Positions 9,525 through 20,140 of a DNA stretch of 64,000 nt are shown one piece after another. Both the position numbers and the translations under genes were made by a program. The notes under the pieces are model-generated. The model was not told the DNA's origin. It ran no database searches and saw only the letters and a program-made list of their open reading frames with translations. Each line of letters begins with the position of its first letter. Positions within the stretch are counted from its first letter, which is position 1. Source of the DNA: Dichotomocladium elegans (Eukaryota; Mucoromycota; Mucoromycetes; Mucorales; Lichtheimiaceae); the NCBI GenBank assembly GCA_025716815.1, contig JAIXMN010000017.1, positions 806,001 to 870,000 of the forward strand. The letters run 5' to 3'.

Positions 9525-9690
9525 CGTTCAGTGTGTGGAAGTGGTTAGGGTGTTAGGTAGGGAATGGAAAGGTTCTGGGTTCAACCCCCTGCTTTTTGCA
9601 ATTTATACTTTACATATATTTTTTAATTCCTGGGCCTCGGGTTCAGAATGGAAAGGTCCTGGGTTCAATCCCCAGCCCTGCAGCTTGCAC
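9525..9690 (+). repeat. tRNA-related (SINE-like) tandem
   Basis: At 9538-9600 a tRNA-like A-box context (GGAAGTGGTTAGGGTG) is followed about 35 bases later by CTGGGTTCAACCCCC. At 9660-9690 a second copy gives a perfect TΨC arm, CTGGG-TTCAATC-CCCAG. Each is preceded by GGAATGGAAAGG. This matches the internal RNA polymerase III promoter of tRNA-derived SINEs. No complete acceptor stem is evident, so I do not call a functional tRNA. Confidence 0.5.
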
Positions 9691-9921
9691 TTTTATATTT
9701 TTCTAGAAAGCCTTGATGAAATGTACTGTATGATCTCAGATTTCATTACTAATCGAATAAAAATATCACCCAATCGGAAATAATCATATGATAATCATAT
9801 GATAATCACATGCTTATCTTGTGATAATGTGTAGAACCTAGAAAAATGTATAAAATGCCATAGTTTTCCTGCTTCACATATATCCCCCATTCTACTTGTA
9901 TGCCTACTTCTACTACACTTA

Positions 9922-10112
9922 CAGGATTTTCAAGAAGAAGTTTGCCACAAATTTTAGTTGTTCATATAGTCCGTCTAGGTTTTTCGTTTTTTTTTTGCTT
10001 CAAATTCGAATACAAATTTTAGTATTTCGTTTCTCTTCTTCCTTTGAAATTAGAATGAAAGATAAATGGTTGGCCTCCCAAAACTATTCTAGTGTAAAAA
10101 GAGGAGAAGGAA
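9922..10112 (+). repeat. Foldback MITE copy 1 (left half only)
   Basis: Starts after TA with CAGGATTTTCAAGAAGAAG, as in the six other copies of the family, and runs through the interior segment ending GAGGAGAAGG. The right arm is missing and the sequence then diverges. It lies within the insertion in DIRS-1. Confidence 0.8.
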
Positions 10113-10662
10113 AGCTCCCTTACCTTCAAGGATATAGCACCTATTCTTTTAGACTGTGTTCAGGCATCAAAGTCATTAGAAGCAGTAATAGTTTATTATA
10201 GCTAAAGCATCTAAACTAGATGGCTACTTGATATTGCGGCCTTATATCCTGAGAAGTTCCACCCAGAGGGGTCCAAAATAGCTATAGTCTCACCTACTGG
10301 GAAAGCACCACCCTTACAGAGGTTCTCTCTATAGCACTAGACATTGACAATAGGAAGTCGATATAACTATCTAACTGTTCAGCTCATATAGTAGTAGTAG
10401 GTACAGCAGTTGTAGTGGATCAGGAACTCAATGAAAGTGAGTATAGTGAGGAGGAAATCCTTCCTGTTAGCAAAAGAGTGTGAAACAGTAAATAAAAGAG
10501 CTATACTAGAAAGGGAGAAGAAGCTGAAATCTAAAGACAAAGTGAAGTATATATGTGTCGGGGTTTAAAATATTGTTACACGATGCGCGTTATTTAGAGC
10601 TATCAGAATATATAATTTTTATGTTTGTAGCATGATTGGTGCACCATCTAGGTCAGATTGAA

Positions 10663-10951
10663 AGTGTGGCGTGCTATACTCCCATTCAGCCCAGGTTGAA
10701 AACCGGTCGGTGACCGCAATGTTCTTGTCGATCACGAACATAGAACTGGTGAAACCCGCCGAGGCTGGAGCAGGTTCTATCGCTCGCTTGTAGAGTAGTT
10801 GGGCGATTTCTTGTCGAAGAAGTTGGCGCTGATCGTGGTTTCTTGGGTTGGTAGAAAAGGCTTTTGTCGATAGAGGTGGAGATCTGCGAAAATGGATGCG
10901 AAAGCCTTCCCTGATGACCGAGTGCACCCACGTGCTGTCGGTCAAACGCAT
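10663..10951 (-). pseudogene. DIRS-1 RT amino-terminal fragment
   Basis: The frame reads EGFRIHFRRSPPLS, RQEIAQLLYKRAIEPAP and GFTSSMFVIDK. These align with the start of the RT in DIRS-2 (EGFRIPFLKRPPL) and DIRS-3 (SGYRIPFCKPPPT). It stops at the edge of the insertion. An overlapping second frame carries Thr/Ser-rich sequence and the PVFNL motif, so a frameshift is also present near 10700. Confidence 0.7.
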
Positions 10952-11121
10952 CCATGCGCGAGAAAATTGTTGTAGACGACCCCCTACTGGGAGCCGCCGC
11001 CGTCGTGGTGGGCAGTCGGACGGAAGGGGTTGTTGGATCGTGCCGGTCGGTTGTTGCCGAAGTTGTTGTTGCGGTTGGCGTGGTTGCGTCGAGTGTTGTT
11101 GTTGTGGGTCTGCGCATGTGG

Positions 11122-11919
11122 TCAGCGAAAACTGGTCGAGCCGAAGTTGGTCCGTCCGCCACCTCCCAGTGACGGACCGTCCCGAAAAAACGCCGATGGA
11201 AGAGCGGGACGTGCCTCTTTGAGTGTCTTTCGCATGGTCGTTTGCGCAGATACAGTGTCCCGAAATTGATCCAATGACATCGTGTACTGTTTTTCCGACG
11301 TAGGTAGCGTAAAGGAGGGGTTCACTGCCCTCATTGCAATATTATTACGCGCGTTATTGGCTACACCACCCACATGAAGAACCAAAGTGCGTACATCATT
11401 AATGATAGCGAAAATACGTCCAATCTGGTCAGGTGGAAGCATAGGAAGCAGTGAGTGAGCCAACACATCCAACGGACGCAGAATGGCGGACGTGGCGTAT
11501 TGCATTGAACGCAGGGAGGCATCTTCATGTTTATGCCCCCTGTTGAAGTGACGTTCTGCCTCAGGTAGTGTGCTTGGAGGGCTATAGCTAACTCCAGCCA
11601 TAGGCGGGTAGCGCTCCACGATGGTTTTGCGGTCCTCATCATCAAGAGGTTGACCAAACACCAGATGGTCCAATGTGGGGATGAGTTCCCGTAGCAGTTG
11701 GGCGGGGCACCAGTCATAACGAGGCCGAGTAGGAAGGTCGTGAAGAGATGCGGTGTTGTCAGACTGGACCGAAGGGACCTGGATGCCCTGAGAATGCAGC
11801 AGTTGCTGGATAATTGCTTGTTGCTGTGCCACCTGAGCCACTAATTCATTGAATTGAGCCGCCGGGCTAGGTTGGTCTGCAGTCGAGTGCTGAGAATGGG
11901 TTGCAAGATTATCCATCAC
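11122..11919 (-). CDS. DIRS-1 gag-like ORF1 (265 aa)
   Basis: The protein has a Gln-rich, coiled-coil-like N-terminus (FNELVAQVAQQQAIIQQLL, 23-41), a mid region related to the ORF1s of DIRS-2 and DIRS-3, and a Gly-rich tail. DIRS ORF1 is generally taken as a capsid-like protein, although it lacks classical gag motifs. The frame is open over its full length and starts just inside the right ITR. Confidence 0.7.
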   Translation of the reverse strand: MMDNLATHSQHSTADQPSPAAQFNELVAQVAQQQAIIQQLLHSQGIQVPSVQSDNTASLHDLPTRPRYDWCPAQLLRELIPTLDHLVFGQPLDDEDRKTIVERYPPMAGVSYSPPSTLPEAERHFNRGHKHEDASLRSMQYATSAILRPLDVLAHSLLPMLPPDQIGRIFAIINDVRTLVLHVGGVANNARNNIAMRAVNPSFTLPTSEKQYTMSLDQFRDTVSAQTTMRKTLKEARPALPSAFFRDGPSLGGGGRTNFGSTSFR

Positions 11920-11959
11920 GAATGACTTAAGCTGCGGAAGTGCCCAGCGAGTGAAAGAG

Positions 11960-12134
11960 ATGATCGAGGTGTTCAGGACAGTTTACTTAGACCTTTTAGA
12001 TTTTCTTTAAAAAATTTTTTATTGGTATAGTTTCAATCGCTATAAAATAAAGCTGAGAGATGATCACAGCATTCGATGGGTTCCAGTTCGAGTTCGTTGG
12101 ACTCAGCCAATTCCCCTAGAGAATCGTAGGACAA
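11960..12134 (-). repeat. DIRS-1 inverted terminal repeat (right)
   Basis: It pairs with 6132-6274 and extends outward with ATTCGATGGGTTCCAGTTCG and the TCGTAGGACAA tip, whose complement is stored in the internal complementary region. hAT sequence begins directly after. Confidence 0.82.
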
Positions 12135-12135
12135 T

Positions 12136-12727
12136 AATACTTTGTTGCTGGTTTCGCAGTACAATTACGTACGCGGTTTCTCTGAAGGCAGACCAGCTTT
12201 GAAATGTGGTGGGCATGGGTGCAAATTTAAATTGTTCAGCTTGTGACCGTCACCCAGCCACAACCATAGGCATAACTAGCTAGTCTGAAGCCATTCTGCC
12301 AGACATCAGAAGCGTTCCAAATGGCTCCCGCGTCAGCAATTATACAACTTTGCCTTCTATGGATCAAACCCTCCAACTTTTTTAATTCCTATTGGGATTT
12401 TCTGTTCTTTGACGCTTAATTTTTTGCTACAACTGCTAATGTCATCTTAAAATCAACTTCGGTTTTCACCTTTCTCCGTTCTGACAGTATTGCCGATTGG
12501 CCATATTCTTTCCAATTTCGCTCTATTGATGTGTTTTAATAAATCTCCTCATTTCAGCATTACGGATCACGGATTGGGACGGATTGGGACGGATTGAAGC
12601 GGTGTGGATCCAGATTGCAAATTGCAATCCGTTTAGCAAACGGATCGGATTCGGTGTGAGCAATTCGATCCGCGGTGTGGATCCAGATTGGATCCAATCC
12701 GATCCAGATCCATCAATGAGAAACCCT
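12136..12727 (-). repeat. hAT element end fragment, inverted copy of 53286-53880
   Basis: About 590 bp match the reverse complement of the left part of the hAT at 53286. They include clusters of GATCCG/GGATTG motifs and the outer tip ATGAGAAACCCTAG. There is no coding sequence. It is cut on one side by DIRS-1 and abuts a pogo gene on the other. The repeated GATCCG-type motifs near the tip look like subterminal transposase-binding repeats, which hAT elements typically have. Confidence 0.75.
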
Positions 12728-12912
12728 AGTAAATGGGGTGGTGCAAATAGTAAAACCCAGAAAATCCCATCAAGTTTTCTGATGGCTGGCTCACAAGATT
12801 TGAGCATCGCCATGGTTATAGTTCCAGAGCTATGCATGGCGAAGCAGGTTTGGTGGATATCAGTTCGTCAGAAATCCAAGAAAAGCTGTTGGAACTCAAG
12901 GCCAAGATAGCT

Positions 12913-13215
12913 TGTCATAGCCCTACTGTTCATAACACTGCGCTTCTACAGACAGTACTGAGCAGGGTTATCGACTTATCCACCTCTTCTACAGCACGTC
13001 TCGACTGTCCTCCCATTCCAACGTTACAAAGCCCGCTAACTGGTAATGATTGGAGGACCATGCTCGATGACTACCGCTTGTATCACCACTACCACCCTGG
13101 TCCGAAATCATATAAAAAGAGAGTTGTTTTTATTCAATAAAGAGGATCCCGTCTCAAAGACTCGATTTTAGCCCCTATGGTTTAAACACCTGCAACTAAC
13201 TCTCTAACCACCACA
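12913..13215 (+). repeat. Solo LTR, 303 bp family, copy 1 (TSD TAGCT)
   Basis: The sequence begins TGTCATAGCCC and ends CCACCACA. It is flanked by the direct repeat TAGCT at 12908-12912 and 13216-13220 and contains a TATAAAAAG box and an AATAAAG signal. A copy of the same length lies at 60765-61067. Removing it rejoins the pogo reading frame. Confidence 0.92.
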
Positions 13216-13940
13216 TAGCTCAGTATGATGCAAAAGACATCTACAACTTTGATGAAACTCGGCTCTATTACGCCCAAGCTCCAAAACGTACGATTTCCAG
13301 AAACGTCATTCCTGGAAAGAAGGGGAGCAAGCTCCGTATCACAGTTGGGCTCATGTGCAATGCTGATGGGACTCATAAATTGTCCCCATTTTTCATCGGC
13401 CATAGTGAAAAGCCACGCTGCTTCGAAAAAAAATCTGGTGAGTCGCACTATTGGCATTCAGACCTGTATATGTTTATATACTTAATACGTTAATACATAG
13501 CTAGTCAGCATGGTTTTTGGTACTGGTACAATTCGAAAGCTTGGATGACAGCTGCAATTTTTGCCCAAATTTTGCGGCGGGTAGATATTATTATGATCAA
13601 CATGAAGAAGAAAATTCTGCTTCTTGTTGATAATGCTTCTAGTCACAAAATTCCTAAGCTAGAAAACAGTGAGGTTGTATATCTCCCTCCAAACACGACA
13701 TCCATATTGCAACCACTTGATGCTGGAATTATTAATTGCATCAAGAAGCAATATCGGTATGTATGCTACTATTATGACTGCCATTCCACTGTGATATCTC
13801 AAATCCAATAAATTTTAGTGCTATTCAGTATCGTAATGCAGCAATCAGGTTCAACAAGCATAACCTGGAAGATCTGTACTCTGTTGATCAGCTTACTGCT
13901 ATGCGCATGACGAAGATGGCATGGAATTCAGTATCTGGTA

Positions 13941-14305
13941 CAGGATTTTCAAGAAGAAGTTTGCCACAAAATTTAGTTGTTCGTATAGACCGTCTAGGTT
14001 TTTCGTTTTTTTTGCTTCAAATTCGAATACAAATTTTAGTATTTCGTTTCTCTTCTTCCTTTGAAATTAGAATGAAACATAAATGGTTGGCCTCCCAAAA
14101 CTATTATGGTTTAAAAAGAGGAGAAGGAGGACTCACCTATAGTCTTGATTGAAATGTTCTTGCTGCTATTGCCTTTAAATTTGACGAAAGGGTAGCAACG
14201 AAATACTAAAATTTGTATTCGAATTTGAAGCAAAAAAAAACGAAAAACCTAGACGGTCTATACGAACAACTAAATTATGTGGCAAACTTCTTGTTGAAAA
14301 TCCTG
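13941..14305 (+). repeat. Foldback MITE copy 2 (365 bp, TSD TA)
   Basis: Begins CAGGATTTTCAAGAAG and ends with the complement TTGAAAATCCTG, flanked by TA. The outer 105 bp form an inverted repeat; the middle carries the GGTTGGCCTCCCAAAAC segment. It interrupts the pogo transposase gene. Confidence 0.93.
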
Positions 14306-14959
14306 TACTGTCATCTCGAATTGCTTCCTTCATACTGGTTTATTTTCCAGCCAGTATGAAGAATCAATCAAGTCATATCAGCAGGAAGTTGATGAACTCG
14401 ACAACTGTATCTTGGAGCAATTCGAAAAGGTGTATGGTGATTCAAGTCGAGATATTGGCAGCCTTGACTTGATCCCACAAGAAGAATCCACTGGCATCCA
14501 TGAGGATATTTCTATTCAAGACCTTGTGAGGGACGTGAATGACAGTGATGTTGTGGGTAAGATATGATTGAACATATTTTGTTTGGATGCAGCACGTTAA
14601 CTTAAATATAATGATCACAGTTGTTGTTGATGACCCCAGCTTAATGGAAGACATTGCTGTTCCTAAGCCCGTGTACTCCCGCCATGAAAAGAAGAAGCAA
14701 ATCAGAGCTCTGCTAGATATGCTTGAGATTGAAGAGGAGGGTGGCCTTGAACTCATCCACCAATTAGAGGCCAAGTTGCAGCGGATGAACTAGCAAGACC
14801 TGGCCAGTGCCAAGCAGGCTGAAATCGATTCATTTTTCAAACCTATATAAGGAAATAAAGGAGTTTAAAAACATTCGTTGTAGTGATATTTTTGCTGAAA
14901 TCATATCATATATCATAATGGGAAAATAGCGATAATTTTCCGCCTACTGATTTGGTTCC

Positions 14960-15024
14960 ATCAAAAGTGTATCACTATAACGAAATATCACTATAACGAA
15001 TATCGCTATAACGGGCGGCCACTG
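14960..15024 (+). repeat. Right terminal repeat of the pogo-like element
   Basis: Three imperfect direct repeats of TATCACTATAACGA lead to the tip CGGGCGGCCACTG followed by TA. The CAGTGGCCGCC-type end and TA target are typical of pogo/Tigger elements. The matching left end is not found in the window, consistent with the truncated gene. Confidence 0.75.
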
Positions 15025-15026
15025 TA

Positions 15027-15310
15027 CAAGGAAAGGGTGGGTGTGGTGTTGGTTATGTGCTTCGTGCGTGTGTATGAGATACAATAAGTCATAGGATTCA
15101 GGAATGAAAGTTTATTCTTGCAAAGAAGAACAAGGAAAATCTTTACGAGGTGTTCCACAATAACAACTCACTGATGAGGTATGTCTACATATTTTGTTGT
15201 GTCACAGTATGATTTGGGAGGATGACAGTGTAAAGTATCAAAACACACAATTGGGAGAAAAACTATGGATGCTGCGCATTCATTCCTAGATAATTAAATG
15301 TGGTAGTATT
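15027..15310. other. No gene seen
   Basis: AT-rich sequence outside the pogo element. It forms the downstream flank of the small minus-strand HTH gene. No repeat shared with the rest of the window. Confidence 0.4.
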
Positions 15311-15850
15311 TCAGTCACTGCGATTTATTTGCAAGTATCTAATTTCAGCACATAGCATCTCATCAAAAGCTGTTGTTGGTTTTGCCTTCATTTGTCGTTT
15401 GGGAGGTGGCTTTAAATGGCCCTTGTATCGTTTGATAAGCGCATGTGCAGTTGATTTCGGCATACCAACTTTGTTTCCAGCTTCTTTGATGGATACGCCC
15501 TCAATATAGTACTGCTTGCACACCTCCATGACTTGATCTTTTGAATATCGTTTGTGTTCGTTTATCCGCTTCTCACTCTTGGATGGTCGATGATCACCAC
15601 TTTGTACAAAGGTGATTAGCTCGTGGTCTGTCTTACTGTAGGAAAAACCGTGTTATAAAATTTGAAAACTGCATATGTAAAACACCAAAATTTCCTACAG
15701 TCTATGCTTTGATTCTCGTGGGTCCACCTTGGGCGGCCTAGGATCGACGAGGTCTTCATCTCTGTTAGAATCAATTTCCATCATGTTTGGACGATTGCGT
15801 ATAATGGTAGTAGAGGAAGCAGAGGTATTCTGGCGAGAAAAAAGAGGCAT
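15311..15850 (-). CDS. Small two-exon helix-turn-helix protein (158 aa)
   Basis: Exon 1 (15699-15850) starts MPLFSRQNTS. A 63-nt intron (15636-15698; GTAGGA...CTACAG on the minus strand) joins in frame to exon 2 (15311-15635). The total of 477 bases gives 158 residues with no stop. The second half is a helix-turn-helix (EAGNKVGMPKSTAHALIKRY) followed by a basic PPPKRQMK stretch. This resembles the N-terminal DNA-binding domain of the Tc1/mariner-type proteins at the left of the window, but no catalytic domain follows. It may be the surviving 5' end of a transposase gene or a recruited DNA-binding protein. The exon structure is my reading of splice signals. Confidence 0.5.
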
Positions 15851-16467
15851 TGATTAGAAATATGATATTCTACAAAGCTATAAAATGCAGAATATTTATA
15901 TTCTGTGAAAGCTTATTGCTCAAGGTTATATCATTTGAGCTCCAGTGGGGCCTCGGTCACAATTATCCCTGCAAGGAAAACAAAAGCGCTACTGTAATAG
16001 GAAATGGTGGGTTTACACAAAAATAACGAGAGAGTTGTATAAGAGTGAGCACAAGAGTAAAGAGGAAAACGGCGGAGAGCACACAAATGGTGGTCAACTC
16101 GTGAAATGAATAATTGCACAACGATTTGTGGTACAGGTCATTTGATTGGAAATGCTAGCAGGCTTGCACCAGCTGAATAAAGGGCTGTGACAAGGGATGC
16201 TTGATTGGAAAAGTAAAGGGACAGGCTAATGAACGGAGCAGAGGACTGTGCAACGAACTGCGTAATGCACTGTGGCAAGGACGCTTGACTGGAAAACATT
16301 GTGGGAAAATTGAACTCATCGGAACTTGTTAAAACCAAGTCAGAACTGATCTTGTTGAAACTGATTATGGCCTAAGTTCATAATCAGTTATCAGTTCTAT
16401 GTTTAAATGAGTTTGAACATGTTCTGATAAGTTTTATATTCACTGCTGCAACTATACGATTTGTATG
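15851..16467. other. No gene seen; degenerate internal repeats only
   Basis: A short motif (GCTTGATTGGAAA / GCTTGACTGGAAA) recurs near 16200 and 16290 with similar surroundings. A small inverted match (AACTGATTATG / CATAATCAGTT) lies near 16358-16390. Nothing coding is convincing. Confidence 0.35.
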
Positions 16468-16572
16468 CATTATCCTTCGTTATTGGTGGAGCCAGGGATT
16501 GTGTTACCATCTTTCCATTGTTTATCTCGAGAAAAACTAGTATAAAATGAAATATGTATCCTATTTTACATC
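16468..16572 (+). repeat. DIRS-2 left inverted terminal repeat
   Basis: GTGGAGCCAGGGATTGTG through CCTATTTTACATCTTT is the reverse complement of about 20256-20345. Confidence 0.88.
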
Positions 16573-16622
16573 TTTTTCTTGAGAAAAGCTCGCTCCTGGT
16601 ACACGATCCGTCAAGCCTTATC

Positions 16623-17442
16623 ATGAACTCTGATGATAATTTCAATGAGCCCAACGACGTTAACAACGCCCCTGCTTGGGCTATGGCTCTGCTTCAGTGT
16701 GTTTCTGCTCTGGAAGGCATATCTCGCCCAGTGGATGGAGACCCTTTCATATCCACTCGCGACCCAAATACTGAATTTCGGGAAGCCCTTCCAGGCTTTG
16801 CTAACGATTTCATCTGTCATCCGCTATCGGATATTGATCGAAAACGGTTTTTATCGGCTTGTCCGCGCAACAGAAACCGCGAATATATGCCCCCCCACTC
16901 TCAATCAAATTTCCATGGGAACCGCTACAAAGCGTATCGAGCACCAATTCCATGAGATCCAGTTTCGCCTGTCCAGCATCACAAGGCCACTGGATTATTT
17001 CCTTCACCACACTCTGCAGTCTGGGGGCCAAGTTCCACAAGAAGCGACAGTGGAATTCATCAACGTGGTACATGAATTACTGGTGGACACAGCGTCGTTC
17101 ATCACACAACTTCGCATTGACAATATGTATCGTGCTGCGGGGATTTCTAATGCTACTCCTCGAATGGGCGAGAAAGGACCATCACCTCTGGTGGATCCCA
17201 AAGACTTGGTTGAACAAGCTACCCTCGCCCGCACAGTGCACCAGGCGACCCAACGCCGTCAAACCACATACAACAAAAAAGGGAAAGGCGCATCCCTTTT
17301 GACCCAAACATCAAAGTATGAACAAGAACAACAAGGACGACCTGCGGGTTTGTTCCAACAAGGCCAACGCCAAGACACGAAGAAGGATTTTCGCCTCGGT
17401 CCACGGGACCCATATGGCAAAAGACATGACCACTCACAATAG
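16623..17442 (+). pseudogene. DIRS-2 ORF1 (gag-like), one frameshift
   Basis: The N-terminal half (from MNSDDNFNEP at 16623) and the C-terminal half lie in different frames. The switch occurs near a run of seven C at 16888-16894. Alignment with the intact ORF1 of DIRS-3 shows the same order of motifs: DPFI, NREY, GITRPL-type, VHELLVDTASFITQLR, DNMYRAAGI and DPKDLV. A one-base change in the C run is the simplest explanation. The tail is Gln-rich. Confidence 0.78.
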
Positions 17443-17498
17443 GTGGCCGTTTCTCCTTCTTCCCACAAGCATGGCAGACTCTGACGGCCGACAAATGG

Positions 17499-18861
17499 GT
17501 GCTAAGCGTTACTCAGGAAGGCTTCCGGATTCCTTTCTTAAAGCGCCCCCCTCTTCATATGGGTCATTTCCAGCACTATCTACCCCTTCATCAACAGAAC
17601 GAACAAAGGGCCATCGACCAGGAAATTCAAAACCTGCTCGCGAAACAAGCAATCGAGGAAGTACCGTGGCAAACTCCTGGTTTCCATTCTACAATTTTTA
17701 CAATTCCCAAAAAACGGGAGACTGCCGACCCGCCCTGAATCTGAAAGCTCTGAACCAATATGTGGTTCCCGACATTTCAAAATGGAAACAGTCAATAAAG
17801 TGTGCAACATGATCAATCCACGGGATTTTCTTACAAGCAGCGATCTTACGGACGCCTTCCTACACGTGCCAATTCATCCTTCTTCGCGCCGATACCTACA
17901 ATTCACATGGCGCAACAAACTTTACCAATTCCAGTGTCTCGTTTTTGGTCTTTCTCTGAGCCCATATGTCTTTACCCGAATTCTTCGCCCCGTCCTCAAA
18001 TGGGCGAGAAGCAAGGGAATACATCTAATCGCCTACCTCGACGACCTTTTGATTGCGGCCAAAGACCATCACACTTCCATGAGGCACACCCGTCTGGTGC
18101 TGAAGAAGCTACAGGAACTGGGGTTTCTGATCAAACACAGCAAGTCTCATTTAACTCCCACTCAATCTCTTCTGCACCTGGGTTTCAAAATAGACACACG
18201 GAATATGTCACTAACGGTATCTCCAAACAAGATCTGCGACCTACGGAGGGAAGCGGCCCAGTTGATTCATCAAGAATGGACGTCTGCACGACGAATAGCA
18301 GCATTCATAGGCAAAGCGCAAGCCATGATGCTGGCAGTTTTCCCGGTATGCCTCAAAACACGACAACTTTTCTCCCTCAAGAATCAGGCCATCCAACAAC
18401 ATCAAGCATGAATCTCGACAATTCCCATAACAGACAAAGCCAAACAGGAACTCAGATGGTGGCGCTATAGCCTTCGAAATTGGAATGGACAGGGATTCCT
18501 ACCATCAACCCCAACCAGAGAAATATTTACAGATGCATCAGGCAAGGGATGGGGAATTGTTTCAGCCAATCATGTATGGAAAAGGAATTGGTCACCAGAG
18601 GAATACCAACAACACATCAACTGGAAAGAATTGAAGGTCCTGTGGCATTTGTTGCAAATTCCCCTTTTCAGAGGGCAGAATCTATTGGTATACTGCGACA
18701 ACACTACCACGATTGCCTATGTGAACAAGTTTGGCGGGACAAAGTCACCAGTCATGATGGAACTGGCGGATCGTATTTGGGACTTCTGCTTGAAGATGGG
18801 AACACGTCTACGTCTCTTATACGTTCCCTCTCAGTTCAATCTGGCCGACGCACCATCTTGA
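17499..18861 (+). pseudogene. DIRS-2 reverse transcriptase and RNase H, frameshifted
   Basis: The RT fingers (EGFRIPFLKRPPL) begin at 17499. The frame then moves twice before the palm at 17782, with SSDLTDAFLHVPIH, FGLSLSPYVFT and the catalytic YLDD at about 18038. RNase H follows after a stop at 18409-18411, with FTDASGKGWG at about 18529 and VYCDNTTTIAY at about 18690, ending at FNLADAPS. All expected catalytic residues can be read, but no single frame covers them. Confidence 0.8.
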
Positions 18862-18984
18862 AGGTCTCTCCTCCAACTGGAATGGCGACTACATCCCCTC
18901 TTCTTCAAACAACTGAACAGGATATGGGGACCACACCAGGTCGACCTGTTCGCGTCGAGACAGAACGCACAGACCAAGAGTTTC

Positions 18985-20140
18985 GTGTCCTGGAAATGGG
19001 ACCCAACAGCGCTAGCCACGAACGCCATGCAGATTCTTTGGCAATCGTTCAGCTGTGTATTCATCAACCTACCATGGAATCTATTACCAGCGATCATCAA
19101 GAAACTACAGCAAGAGACAGTGAATGCAACAGTGATCACCCTGCAATGGCGAGTGGCAATTTGGTACCTGATGATCAAGTCACTGTCCCACAAACGTCCT
19201 ATCCAAATTCCCCGCCGGGCAGTCCTTCCAGCACCCAGGACACCCACAAGCGTATTAGACAAGAATCCCCAGTGGAAACTGTGGGCATGGAACATAAGCT
19301 TCGACGCTTAACCATGGCAGGGGCTAACGATGATGTCTGGGCCACCATCCTACATCATGACAGACAACAGAGTACTGCGCCATATTCCAACGTTCAACAG
19401 CAATTCAGACGATGGTGTCGTGAAGCACAGGTCAACTCATCAGAACCTTCAGCGGCCAATGTGGTCAACTTTCTCGCACAAGGACCAAACATACAGTAGG
19501 TCTGAGCCAGGGTGATCTAACCGCCAAGCTATGCTGGCTTCTCAGGGTGTGTGGCTTCATGCGACCCTCAGACATTGAGCAGATCGACCTGGACCAAAGT
19601 GACCCAGCTCCTGTTCACGAATCTTTTCACTTAGTTGTCGTCGTCCCAAAGGAAAAACGATTGGGCCAGCGCATACATAAGAACATCACCATCTCCCGAC
19701 ACGCAGACCTCTCGCTTTGTCCTGTTCAAGCTTTCGAGACATATTACCAGCAATATGCTAGGGAACCTTGTCGTATACAACATCCTGTGCTTTCCACAAT
19801 CGTCATCAACTATCTTTTCCGCAAAATCAACAACACCAGCAAACCCATAGGGGCTCAAAGGATTAGCAAGTATATTTCCAGCATCATGTCACGTCTTCCT
19901 CAGCCCCCTGGCCATAAGCGTATCAAAGCACAGGCTCTGGGACCTACACGAGCAACCCAAGCTGGGGCCACGATAGACGACGTGGTGTCCCATGGATTCT
20001 GGAACAGCCAGCAAGTTTTCGACACTTTCTACAGACTCTCCAGGGAATCAAACACTGGCTTCACAACCTTGACTTTGGGCAGCCAAGATCGTTCAAATGC
20101 TGAAGACACAATCCCTGGCTCCATCGATAACGAAGGATAA
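18985..20140 (+). pseudogene. DIRS-2 tyrosine recombinase, frameshifted
   Basis: The linker and N-terminal domain are read in pieces up to about 19499. The catalytic part (19547-20140) reads GFMRPSDIEQI with the first Arg, then LGPTRATQAGATIDDVVSHGFW with the second Arg, His and Trp, and the Tyr in DTFYRLSR. A gap or deletion exists around 19490-19545 between the two domains. The order matches DIRS-1. Confidence 0.75.

Larger units (their letters stand above)
9053..10684. mobile_element. 1.63 kb insertion inside the DIRS-1 RT gene, with 22-bp inverted ends
   Basis: The AT-rich segment separates the two halves of the RT gene. Its edges are inverted copies: TGGGAGTATAACACGCC at 9053 and the complement at 10684, 21 of 22 matching. 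No transposase frame is visible. Inside are tRNA-like segments (9525-9690) and the left half of a foldback MITE (9922-10112). I see no target-site duplication, and one inverted end resembles native RT coding sequence (EYSTPHF). The ends may therefore come from a local inversion rather than a transposon. Confidence 0.5.
6121..12134 (-). mobile_element. DIRS-1: DIRS-type tyrosine-recombinase retrotransposon
   Basis: The minus strand carries, in order, a gag-like ORF, reverse transcriptase/RNase H and a tyrosine recombinase, with inverted rather than direct terminal repeats (6132-6274 and 11960-12134). An internal complementary region (6318-6425) matches both outer ends. This is the established architecture of DIRS elements, which integrate a circular cDNA by recombinase rather than integrase. 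The copy is broken by an insertion at 9053-10684. Its left tip is a perfect 20-bp palindrome at 6121-6140. Confidence 0.85.
12768..14793 (+). pseudogene. pogo/Tigger-like DDE_1 transposase, 5' truncated and interrupted
   Basis: The readable pieces are: the end of a CENP-B-type DNA-binding domain (FSDGWLTRF, then RAMHGEAG) at 12768-12907; the catalytic core with D1 in YNFDETRLYY (about 13237-13266), D2 in LLLVDNASSH (about 13617-13646) and D3 in LQPLDAGII (about 13708-13734); and a C-terminal tail at about 14340-14793. Introns are visible, for example GTGAGT...TAG near 13440-13502. A solo LTR (12913-13215) and a MITE (13941-14305) interrupt it, and the N-terminal HTH is missing at the junction with the hAT fragment. 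The element therefore cannot make transposase. Confidence 0.78.

Noticed and set aside
9660..9690. Functional tRNA gene
   Set aside because: The TΨC arm is perfect, but acceptor, D and anticodon stems cannot be assembled, so a SINE-like or pseudo-tRNA origin is preferred.
16138..16338. Minus-strand 66-residue frame as a small membrane protein
   Set aside because: It overlaps degenerate internal repeats and has no start context, neighbour or domain support.
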